Source: Paenibacillus sp. BIHB 4019 (lineage in GTDB: Bacteria; Bacillota; Bacilli; Paenibacillales; Paenibacillaceae). Taken from it: a DNA stretch of 64,000 nucleotides. Below the pieces are notes generated by a model, which saw nothing but the letters and a program-made list of their open reading frames with translations, did no database searches and was not told the origin of the DNA. The DNA lies in contig NZ_CP016808.1 in the NCBI RefSeq assembly GCF_002741035.1, forward strand, positions 2,554,001 to 2,618,000, in the 5' to 3' direction. Shown here in pieces: positions 56,576-64,000 of this stretch. The position numbers and the translations under genes are program-made. Position 1 is the stretch's first letter; each line of letters opens with the position of its first letter.

Positions 56576-56678
56576 AAACTCGTGAAAACCGTTGAAATTG
56601 AATGAAAACGGGATTGGAGTTTCTTTTTCGATCGGAGTATAATTCACTTCGGTAGAAACAAAAGGGGAGCTGCATTAC

Positions 56679-57821
56679 ATGCCAGAAGGCTTATTGTATT
56701 CGATTGGTTTTATTCTTGCTCTGACGTTAGCGCTTGTCATGACACCGCTTGTAAAAAAATTCGCTTTTTTCGTCGGTGCAATTGATAAGCCGAATCATCG
56801 GAAGGTTCATACCCGCATTATGCCACGCATGGGTGGTTTGGCAATTTATGCTGCATTTGTTGCAGGTTTTTTATTGCTGTTCCCGTTCATTCCTGATGGA
56901 ATGCTGACAGATGCAAATATGAATATGATTAAAGCGCTGCTTGTAGGCGGCACGATTATTATTTTAATAGGCGCCTTGGATGACCGTTTTGAGCTGTCCG
57001 CCAAAGTGAAGCTGCTGGGACAGCTGGCTGCGGCAAGCGTCGTCGTATTTGGCTTTGGCATCAAGATCGATTTGGTTAACATTCCGTTCGGAGATGCTAT
57101 GCAGCCGATTGCAGGCTGGATTGCTGTTCCGATTACGATTCTCTGGATTGTTGGCGTGACCAATGCAATCAATTTGATTGATGGCTTGGATGGGCTCGCG
57201 GCTGGTGTTTCTGGTATCGCGATCTCTACTATTTTGATTATGGCGATTATTATGGGCAATATCCCCATTATTCTGCTTTGCAGCTTGCTGCTTGGCGGCA
57301 TCGTCGGATTTTTATTTTTCAACTTCCATCCTGCGAAAATTTTTATGGGCGACTCGGGCTCGCTGTTCCTTGGATTCAGCCTTGCCACATTGTCTATGAT
57401 TGGCTTTAAGCAGGTTACGATTGTTTCGTTCGTTACACCGTTGCTGATTATTGGCGTTCCGCTTTCGGATACCTTTTTTGCGATCGTCCGCCGCTGGGTG
57501 AATAAACGCCCGATTTTTGCGCCGGATAAAGGGCACTTGCATCATTGCTTGCAGGAGCTTGGCTTTAGCCATCGCCGTACCGTTCTGATTATCTGGTGTG
57601 TGGCGGCGATATTCGGAGGGTTTGCGATTTTGCAATCTACCGTTATACAGTCTACCGCAGCTAATTGGGTCACGTTCTCCGTCATTTGTTTGCTGATGTT
57701 CAGCCTGCAAATTGGCGCCGAACTTATTGGTATCGTTGACAAGACGCGCCGCCCGGTAATTAACTTCTTTAATCGCGTGCTGCTGCGGACAAAGGTAGAT
57801 GCGCAATCGCGTTCGAAATAA
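56679..57821 (+). CDS. tagO: Undecaprenyl-phosphate GlcNAc-1-phosphate transferase (TagO/WecA type)
   Basis: 380 residues, about 11 helices. Starts wall-polymer and teichoic acid assembly by loading GlcNAc-1-P on undecaprenyl phosphate. MraY/WecA motifs are present: KPNHRKVHTRIMPRMGG, IGALDDR, NAINLIDGLDGLAAG, the metal site KIFMGDSGS, and the cytoplasmic DKGHLHHCL. The last gene of the csaB cluster, ended by a strong terminator. Confidence 0.95.
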   Translation: MPEGLLYSIGFILALTLALVMTPLVKKFAFFVGAIDKPNHRKVHTRIMPRMGGLAIYAAFVAGFLLLFPFIPDGMLTDANMNMIKALLVGGTIIILIGALDDRFELSAKVKLLGQLAAASVVVFGFGIKIDLVNIPFGDAMQPIAGWIAVPITILWIVGVTNAINLIDGLDGLAAGVSGIAISTILIMAIIMGNIPIILLCSLLLGGIVGFLFFNFHPAKIFMGDSGSLFLGFSLATLSMIGFKQVTIVSFVTPLLIIGVPLSDTFFAIVRRWVNKRPIFAPDKGHLHHCLQELGFSHRRTVLIIWCVAAIFGGFAILQSTVIQSTAANWVTFSVICLLMFSLQIGAELIGIVDKTRRPVINFFNRVLLRTKVDAQSRSK

Positions 57822-57863
57822 TTTAGCATTCCCGCTATTATTTATTAATAGGATTTTATGATG

Positions 57864-57905
57864 AAGCTCCACAGCCTTTGCAAAGGCTGTGGAGCTTTTT
57901 TTGCG
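57864..57905 (+). terminator. Terminator after tagO
   Basis: AAGCTCCACAGCCTTTG pairs with CAAAGGCTGTGGAGCTT, followed by a T-run. Confidence 0.95.
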
Positions 57906-57962
57906 TAACTTTCCCAAATAGACTAAAAATATAGGCCGGAATAACCGATAACAACAGTACGG

Positions 57963-57990
57963 AACTTTTCTTGGGTCTTTGCGTCTAATT
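57963..57990 (+). promoter_or_regulatory. ECF-sigma-type promoter upstream of SLH protein 1
   Basis: AAC (57963-57965), TTTT and 12 nt, then CGTCTAATT (57982-57990). The AAC/CGTC pair with a 16-nt gap fits the ECF sigma factors of bacilli (SigW/SigX type). The same motif with the same gap lies upstream of the second SLH gene. Confidence 0.6.
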
Positions 57991-58065
57991 GTAACAAACA
58001 ATGGCAAACATTCACTCAAGAGGGAGAAGGAGGAAAGTTTATAGAGTAGAGAACGATAAGCTCTT

Positions 58066-58093
58066 TTGTACGATATCAACGTTTGTCTATACA
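58066..58093 (+). promoter_or_regulatory. Candidate sigma-A promoter of SLH protein 1
   Basis: TTGTAC (58066-58071), 16 nt, TATACA (58088-58093), 90 nt before the start. Confidence 0.4.
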
Positions 58094-58181
58094 GCAAGAT
58101 CATAAACCATTTTTATGACGAACAGGTATCGGCTATTGAGATATTTGTTCAAAGCAATGCATATAAGGAGGAACCAGTGTG

Positions 58182-61100
58182 ATGAGAAAGTGGAAACAAG
58201 TGTTAAGCTTATTTTTATCAATTGCTTTGATTGTAACGTTGGCTCCGCTCCAACCGGCGAAAGCTGCGTCAATCTATTTCCAATTTACCGATTTTAGTAC
58301 AGTAGAGGCAAGTCCAACTATCGTTAATACGAGTACAGTTGATTTGCGAGGCTCATTCAGTGATGTGTCTGCAAACTCGATTACATTTAAAGTAGAACGT
58401 CTAGTGAATGGTACTGTAGTCGCCACCTCTAATGGAGCGCTTACCCCTTCTATAGTCGGAAATACCTTTTTGTTTGCAGGGGTACAGCTTTACGAGGGAT
58501 TGAATAAAATTACGGTTACGGGCATGAGCAGCAGCATTACTGGAAATGGAGGGACAGTAGAAGGAGTCAGCTATGTCAGCTATGGCAATGTCCCTGTAAT
58601 TTCAAGTATTGCTCTGGCTGATGGGACTGTCTTGCAAGAAGGACAATCGAAAATTGTAACGACTGCACGTCCTTCTTTAATTGTAAAGGCGGCAAATGCT
58701 ACGGAAGTTTTGATTAACGGAACTTCTATGTTCAACGGTGGTGCAGGTACGTTCGTAACGTCAGATTTGCAACTACAGCTTGGATTAAACAAGCTGCAGA
58801 TTGTTTCACGCAATGGAGATAAAAGTTACACGCTGAATCGTGAACTAGTATATTTTCAGGCAAATACACCGGTTGCTTATAATGTATTCGCCAATACGAC
58901 TCAGCTTGATGGCAATCCAATAATCTCGCCTATTTCAAATCAAACGGTTACAGGTAGACTATTGTTTTCAACACCTGCAACTGCAACAGCAGCCCCGACA
59001 GTAACGTTAGAGCTTATTGATGATACTGCGACTATTGTGAGCACCCATACCGCTACAGTAACGGCAGGCACAAGCAACTCCACTTACACGGAATTTAGGT
59101 TCACTTCCGATACAGCTATTTCTGCAGCATCAAGTGGCAAATATCAATTGCGTGTAAGGAGCTCCATATATAGCGGGCAGGAAGCTAATTTTCCAGTCGA
59201 TTTTACGGTTAGAACAGCTACTGCACCATATATTACAGGATTAAAACAGGTATATGATGCAACTGAATCAGGCACTACCGTAAACTATACTTCGAGCGGT
59301 ATTTTTTCAAATAACGCTGTAGTATCGCAGTTGCCTCTTTATGTTGCTATTGATACGTCAAATTTCAATTTAGGCAGTGGATCTACAACTCTTACAGCAA
59401 AGCTAAATGGTACTGCAATTACAGGTTCGTCCTTCAGTTCAGTAGCACTGAGCACATCAGATTCACAAAGAGTTTATCGTATTGATTCGATGCCGCAAGG
59501 CGAAATTGAATTGACATTTACCGTTATAAAAGGTGCCGAGAAAGATGTCGTCACAAGAACATTCAATTTCAATCCTATATCTTCCATTCAAGTAACGAAC
59601 ACCTTCAATGGCGCTGTGTTTTATGGAGCAGGATTGGCTGAATTGAAAGGTAAGCTGTTGAACTTTAATTTAGCGACAGATATTGGTACTGTTGCCTTCA
59701 AGTTGAATGGTGCAGACATTCCATTGACTGCTGCTATGTTTAATGGATCTCAGTTTACAATTCCATTGCTAGACGCCGTGAGTGGGAGCTCTAAGCTTGT
59801 TTTTGGCAGCAATGAGTTGGTATTAAGCGGTCGTGCTAATGGTGTTTATGTCACCAATACTTTATTGATTTATCGTTTCTCGGATCAACAGCCTGCGGTT
59901 ACTAAGCTCGTTCCTGTTCCATATAAAATCGATCCTACTCAAGATACTGGTAATACACGCTATCAGAGCGACATTGACAATAAGTTTATCTTAGGTGATA
60001 AAGCGGATAATTATGTTACCACACAAAAAAGCGTGGATTTATTGTTTACCGTGGCCAAACTTGCAAATCTAATTGTAACTATAGATGGCCAAACCTATGC
60101 GACAGCTTCTGTTAATGCAAGTGACCAACTGGTTTATCAAGTCGCTAATAAATTATTTTTAGAGCCTGATGGAACAGATACAAATAATAAGACATATCGT
60201 TTGCGGCTTTATAATGTTCCTCTCCCAGTCACAGGGGCATCAAGTATTACGGTCACTTCTCAAGTAGGAACAGAGAGTGTCAGTCAGACTGTAACGATTA
60301 CGAGAGAGCGTCCTACTTATGAAATTTTATCGCCTAAACTGCCACAAGAAGCCGTTATCAACCAAAACTTCCTTAATGTAAGTATTTTGGCAGAAGGTGC
60401 AGACTCCATTACAATCGGTAAAAATGAAATGAACAAAAGCCTTATTGATGATATTTTCAGATACGAGATGACTGGTCTGAAAGCAGGAGTCAACAAGGTT
60501 AAATTTACAGTTCTCCGTGGTACCCAAAAGATAAATGGAGAGTTCTCAGTAAATTACGCAGCTGACAATTCACCTGGGGCACAGTATAAAACATCTATTA
60601 CTAAGGCTGGAAAAGCATCGGCTTTTAAAGGAGAGGTATCGGTTAACTTTCCGAAAAATACATTCCTGCGAAAAGCAAATGAAAGTCCTGGCCAAGATGT
60701 AACAACCATTGATATGTTTGATAATCAGCAAGTTTTGTTCTCTATTGCTGATCGTGCAGACGGCAGAACTGTAAAAACATATAATGCAGTTGGTGAATAT
60801 ACCGGCGGTACCCAATCTGTTGCTAAAGATGGCACTTTTACTCAAATTGGTTATGATGATTATGGTGCGGCAGTTCTGCGTCCATCTGCTCACTTCGGTT
60901 ATGCGTCCAAACTGTTTTGGATCGATCCCGGTTATGTTGATGGAACGAAAAGTACAGGATATACGTTTCATAAAGGGACTCAGCCATATGATTTGACGAA
61001 TCTGTTCCACCAGCGCCCGCTATCACGGTGGCTTGAGACAACAAATCCAGGCACAATAACACTTAAATATGATTCAGGTATTATTAATACAGCGGCTAAC

Positions 61101-61844
61101 ACACTGAGCATTTGGCGCTATTATAATGGGCAATGGACCAATATGGGTGGTAAAGTCAACACGGGAAGTAAGACTATTACAACACCTATTGATGGATTTG
61201 GTTATTATGTAGTTATGCAGTTGCGTTATAGCTTTACAGATATTATCGGCCATTCATATGCACGGAACTCAATGGAGCTTATGTTCGCTCGGGGCGTGAT
61301 GATCTCAACCAGCAACAATGAATTTGGTGTTTATGATAATATCACACGCGGCGAATTCGCACAGTTGCTAGTGAAAATGTTCCAAATTCCGCTGGATTAC
61401 AATCCAAATGATATGACGTTCGATGATGTTATTCCTGTCATTGGTATAAGTCGACTATGGGATTATCGTTATATTGAAACGGCAGTAAGAAAAGGTATTA
61501 TTCGAGGTAAAGGTCCTCGTCAGTTCTTGCCGAATGAAGCATTGACAAGAGAGGAAGCGGCAGTAATGATTGCTCGTGCTGCTAATCTTTTGAAGGATGG
61601 CAAGGATGATCAAACAAAAGACAGAGCAACGCTTCAAAAACAGTTTACGGATGCCAACTCTATTGACGGGTACTCCTTAAGCTCGGTTATTGCAGTAGTC
61701 AAAGCTAAGTTTTTAGAAGGACTACCTAATACAACTACTGGCACAGCGAAACCAACCTATCGCTTTGATCCTAAAGCTAATCTTAAACGTGCTGATGCTG
61801 CAATTATCGCAGAGCGCGTGATGAGAAAGAACAAACTTCTGTAA
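58182..61844 (+). CDS. Large surface protein with C-terminal SLH domains
   Basis: 1220 residues. Signal peptide (VLSLFLSIALIVTLAPLQPAKAA), a long region of beta-rich, Thr/Ser/Asn-rich, Ig-like repeats to about 1000, then three SLH domains: about 1020-1065 (ITRGEFAQLLVKMF), 1080-1130 (LTREEAAVMIARAAN) and 1145-1215 (LKRADAAIIAERVM). The first two keep the TRxE motif that contacts pyruvylated polymer. The ATG at 58182 follows AAGGAGGAA; a GTG one codon earlier is possible. No enzyme domain recognised; structural or adhesive surface role likely. Confidence 0.9.
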   Translation: MRKWKQVLSLFLSIALIVTLAPLQPAKAASIYFQFTDFSTVEASPTIVNTSTVDLRGSFSDVSANSITFKVERLVNGTVVATSNGALTPSIVGNTFLFAGVQLYEGLNKITVTGMSSSITGNGGTVEGVSYVSYGNVPVISSIALADGTVLQEGQSKIVTTARPSLIVKAANATEVLINGTSMFNGGAGTFVTSDLQLQLGLNKLQIVSRNGDKSYTLNRELVYFQANTPVAYNVFANTTQLDGNPIISPISNQTVTGRLLFSTPATATAAPTVTLELIDDTATIVSTHTATVTAGTSNSTYTEFRFTSDTAISAASSGKYQLRVRSSIYSGQEANFPVDFTVRTATAPYITGLKQVYDATESGTTVNYTSSGIFSNNAVVSQLPLYVAIDTSNFNLGSGSTTLTAKLNGTAITGSSFSSVALSTSDSQRVYRIDSMPQGEIELTFTVIKGAEKDVVTRTFNFNPISSIQVTNTFNGAVFYGAGLAELKGKLLNFNLATDIGTVAFKLNGADIPLTAAMFNGSQFTIPLLDAVSGSSKLVFGSNELVLSGRANGVYVTNTLLIYRFSDQQPAVTKLVPVPYKIDPTQDTGNTRYQSDIDNKFILGDKADNYVTTQKSVDLLFTVAKLANLIVTIDGQTYATASVNASDQLVYQVANKLFLEPDGTDTNNKTYRLRLYNVPLPVTGASSITVTSQVGTESVSQTVTITRERPTYEILSPKLPQEAVINQNFLNVSILAEGADSITIGKNEMNKSLIDDIFRYEMTGLKAGVNKVKFTVLRGTQKINGEFSVNYAADNSPGAQYKTSITKAGKASAFKGEVSVNFPKNTFLRKANESPGQDVTTIDMFDNQQVLFSIADRADGRTVKTYNAVGEYTGGTQSVAKDGTFTQIGYDDYGAAVLRPSAHFGYASKLFWIDPGYVDGTKSTGYTFHKGTQPYDLTNLFHQRPLSRWLETTNPGTITLKYDSGIINTAANTLSIWRYYNGQWTNMGGKVNTGSKTITTPIDGFGYYVVMQLRYSFTDIIGHSYARNSMELMFARGVMISTSNNEFGVYDNITRGEFAQLLVKMFQIPLDYNPNDMTFDDVIPVIGISRLWDYRYIETAVRKGIIRGKGPRQFLPNEALTREEAAVMIARAANLLKDGKDDQTKDRATLQKQFTDANSIDGYSLSSVIAVVKAKFLEGLPNTTTGTAKPTYRFDPKANLKRADAAIIAERVMRKNKLL

Positions 61845-61858
61845 AACCCAGCTTAAAT

Positions 61859-61902
61859 TGGAACAGGGAAGGGTTAGCTCCTGGCTGATCCTTCCTGTTC
61901 AT
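61859..61902 (+). terminator. Terminator-like hairpin after SLH protein 1
   Basis: GAACAGG...AAGG pairs with CCTTCCTGTTC across an inner AGC/GCT turn. The stem is strong but no clear T-run follows. Confidence 0.5.
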
Positions 61903-62098
61903 TAAAACAATGAGTAAGATTATCCATGGAAAATCTTTTGCATCGACGTAATGCATGAAGCCAAGCTATACTAAACAAGTAATAAAACATAGAAGTGCAT
62001 TTAGAACCAAAGCGACCGTTTTTTGAAGATCGCATGCAGTTGTTTCGATGCTACATAGCGAGGGTAAAACTTTTTTGAAATTATTTTTTGGGGGGCGC

Positions 62099-62126
62099 AA
62101 CTTTTTTAAAGCCCGTGCGTCTAATT
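62099..62126 (+). promoter_or_regulatory. ECF-sigma-type promoter upstream of SLH protein 2
   Basis: AAC (62099-62101), TTTTTT and 10 nt, then CGTCTAATT (62118-62126): same elements and 16-nt gap as at 57963-57990. Confidence 0.6.
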
Positions 62127-62212
62127 AAGTGGTGTTACATCAATCGCCAAAAAAATCATACTTTAGACTTGCCTAATATCAGAGTTAGTTGGAATGAATT
62201 CTCAACTTTCTC

Positions 62213-62241
62213 TTTACGATAAGGGTATGCCATTGTATAAT
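62213..62241 (+). promoter_or_regulatory. Sigma-A promoter of the S-layer gene
   Basis: TTTACG (62213-62218), 17 nt, TATAAT (62236-62241). Further -10-like hexamers follow within 16 nt, so initiation may be multiple. Confidence 0.65.
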
Positions 62242-62457
62242 GTTATAGTGGTATAAAGGTCTAGCAATTTTCTGCGTGTTTACGAGTTTCTGCGACATGT
62301 TATTACATAGGGTTAAACATGGCGACAGACATTATTTATACTAAATACTGCTCAACTCTGGGAAGGGGGTGACACACACATGAGGGAAACGAGCAATTCA
62401 TTTTCTAAACAAAACTCTCAACAACCGAAGCAATTTAGAGGAGGAGAAAAAAAGGTT

Positions 62458-64000
62458 ATGAAGAAAAGTTTATTGGCATCCGTGCTATCTCTCTCCCTTG
62501 CTATGGCCGTAGCAGTTCCAGCATTTGCTGCAACCCCTACTGATGTAGCAGGCGTGAAAGAACAAAGTGCAATTGAGGAGCTTGTAGCTCTTGGAATTAT
62601 CAATGGTTATACTGACGGTACATTCAAACCAGGCAACAGCATCACTCGTGCTGAGCTTGCTAAAATTATCGTTATCGCAACTGGTAGCGAGCAAGCTGCT
62701 ACTGCTCTGCAAAACGTTAAATCCCAGTTCTCAGACGTTAAAACAAACGAATGGTACACTGGTTACATCAACGTAGCAACTGGCAAAGGTTTGCTGCTTG
62801 GTGACAAAGGTACTAAAAACTTCCGCCCGAACGCTAACATCAAGTTCGAAGAAGTTGCTGCAATCGTGGTTCGTGCTCTTGGTTACCAAGATGCTAACCT
62901 GACTGGTTCGTGGCCTTATAACGTCACTTTGAAAGCTGAAGAAGTTGGCGTATTCAAAAAAGTTGATCTAGCTCTTGGTACTGCAGCAACTCGTGGTGTT
63001 GTAGCTCAACAAGTTAGCAACGCACTTGGTACTGACCTAGTTCAATGGATTGCTGATGCTAAAGTTTACAGCAGCACTGGCAAAAAATTGATCTCCCGTC
63101 TGGGAACAACGACTGAAGAAGTTGTTACTTCTGCAGTTCTTGATGACAATGGTCGTCTTTCGTTGAACGGTCTTTCCAAAACTTTGGCACCTAACTTCAT
63201 CATCACTGGTGGAGTGAAACTGGTTGACCTGCTTGCTCACAACGTAACTGTTTTGGCTGATACTGATGGTCGCGTTCGCGCTATCACTGACAACCAAAAT
63301 GAAAACAATGTAGTAACTGGTAAACTGAATGTTGATTTCAACAACGCTCTACAAGTTGAAGTTAAAAACGGTACTGCTGTTACTAAGTACAACACTGTAG
63401 GAAACTCGGTTTACTACTTCAACAGCGATTCTGTTGCTGGTACTGACTCGAACCTGAAAAAAGATGCTGATGTGTCTGTTTACCTGTTCGATAACAATTC
63501 CACTAACGTTAACGCTGGTGTAGTTGGTAAAGTCCGTGCAGTAGTTGTTTCTAAAGCTAATGGTGCTGACAAGTTGCTTGATTCTTATATCGCTGCAACT
63601 TCGACTGCTAAAGCTCGTCTTCTAACTCAAGACAACCTTTCTGTATCGCTTAATGACTCCACTTCTATCGTTCTGAACGGTGAAGCTAAAGCTGCAACTG
63701 ATCTTGCTAAAAACGATGTTCTTGACATTGTTTATAACAAAGACAGAGTAGCAGTTAAAGTTGTTGCGACTCGTAATGTTGTTGAAGGTAAAGTTACACT
63801 TGTAAGCACATCTGCTGATGGTACATTCGTTTACACTATCGATGGTAAAACATATGCAAGTGTATCCGGTGCTAACCTGACTGGTTCGAAAGCTGTTACT
63901 AAAGACGGTACTTTCAAACTGTTCTTGAACAAAGACGGTAAAGTTGCTGGTGCTGAATTGTTGAGCGGTGGAAGCTCCGATGCTAAATACGGTGTTATCC
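62458..64000 (+). CDS. S-layer protein with N-terminal SLH domains (partial, runs off window)
   Basis: The first 514 residues are visible with no stop. Signal peptide KKSLLASVLSLSLAMAVAVPAFAA, then SLH 1 (ELVALGIINGYTDGTFKPGNSITRAELAKII), SLH 2 (FSDVKTNEWYTGYI ... FRPNANIKFEEVAAI) and a degenerate SLH 3 (about 150-190). Only SLH 1 keeps TRAE. The rest is Asn/Thr/Val-rich beta sequence. Codon use is extremely biased (GCT, GTT, GGT, AAC, GAC), pointing to very high expression. An in-frame ATG at 62380 with its own site GGAAGGGGGTGA would add 26 residues; the ATG at 62458 has AGAGGAGGAG 11 nt ahead. Confidence 0.92.
   Translation, partial: MKKSLLASVLSLSLAMAVAVPAFAATPTDVAGVKEQSAIEELVALGIINGYTDGTFKPGNSITRAELAKIIVIATGSEQAATALQNVKSQFSDVKTNEWYTGYINVATGKGLLLGDKGTKNFRPNANIKFEEVAAIVVRALGYQDANLTGSWPYNVTLKAEEVGVFKKVDLALGTAATRGVVAQQVSNALGTDLVQWIADAKVYSSTGKKLISRLGTTTEEVVTSAVLDDNGRLSLNGLSKTLAPNFIITGGVKLVDLLAHNVTVLADTDGRVRAITDNQNENNVVTGKLNVDFNNALQVEVKNGTAVTKYNTVGNSVYYFNSDSVAGTDSNLKKDADVSVYLFDNNSTNVNAGVVGKVRAVVVSKANGADKLLDSYIAATSTAKARLLTQDNLSVSLNDSTSIVLNGEAKAATDLAKNDVLDIVYNKDRVAVKVVATRNVVEGKVTLVSTSADGTFVYTIDGKTYASVSGANLTGSKAVTKDGTFKLFLNKDGKVAGAELLSGGSSDAKYGVI

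Larger units (their letters stand above)
61903..62379. other. Long leader region of the S-layer gene
   Basis: 477 bases with no gene. Holds an ECF-type promoter (62099-62126), a sigma-A promoter (62213-62241) and a possible second -10 (TATAAA, 62252-62257). That leaves a 5' leader of more than 120 nt before the first start codon, as is common for very highly expressed S-layer genes. Confidence 0.65.

Overview
The window looks like a chromosomal segment of a spore-forming, flagellated, S-layer-bearing member of the Paenibacillaceae (Paenibacillus or a close relative). The gene order follows the Bacillus subtilis ywlC-ywlD-ywlE-ywlF-ywlG-glyA-upp-atp-ywzB-murAA-spoIID-spoIIQ-spoIIID-mbl-flhO-flhP-fabZ backbone. 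Sporulation genes (spoIID, spoIIQ, spoIIID), a csaB-type S-layer anchoring cluster and two SLH-domain proteins support the assignment. No tRNA, rRNA, CRISPR array or insertion sequence was seen. One strand carries every gene except the Ig-like repeat protein at 47483-49684.

Layout. 1-9.5 kb: tRNA-modification gene tsaC, Mn efflux pump mntP, arginine-phosphatase-type ywlE, then a ZTP (pfl) riboswitch with its own sigma-A promoter and terminator ahead of rpiB-ywlG-glyA, followed by a glycine-rich-tail membrane protein, upp and mnaA. 9.6-16.9 kb: complete ATP synthase operon atpZ-I-B-E-F-H-A-G-D-C. 16.9-29.7 kb: a CpsB/YwqE-type phosphatase, a chemoreceptor of unusual topology, a four-gene complex-I-like membrane module (nuoJK fusion, nuoL, nuoM, nuoN) with no peripheral-arm genes, a subtilisin-like protease and ywzB. 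29.9-31.4 kb: murA with a C-terminal tail. 31.6-37.5 kb: an inserted sugar island (LacI regulator, ABC importer, GH32 hydrolase) with a 32-bp perfect palindromic operator. 37.7-41.2 kb: a MacA/MacB-like (YknXYZ-like) exporter whose adaptor carries a collagen-like tract. 41.3-47.2 kb: spoIID, spoIIQ, spoIIID, mbl, flhO, flhP, epuA. 47.5-49.7 kb: secreted protein of about eight Ig-like domains. 50.1-64 kb: fabZ, a phosphohexomutase, then DUF5693-csaB-tagA-tagO and two SLH proteins, the last running off the window end.

How they work together: tagO and tagA build a secondary cell-wall polymer, mnaA can supply its ManNAc precursor, and csaB pyruvylates it so that the two SLH proteins can dock. Both SLH genes are preceded by the same ECF-sigma-like promoter (AAC, 16 nt, CGTCTAATT), which suggests co-regulation by envelope stress.

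The most unusual items are these. (1) The nuoJK-L-M-N module has lost most of the charged residues that move protons in complex I, yet keeps four intact genes behind a leader RNA with pseudoknot potential and a terminator. (2) A family of roughly 100-bp two-hairpin intergenic repeats shows compensatory base changes. (3) The S-layer gene has two in-frame starts, each with its own ribosome-binding site. All functional calls come from reading the sequence alone; no database search was run.
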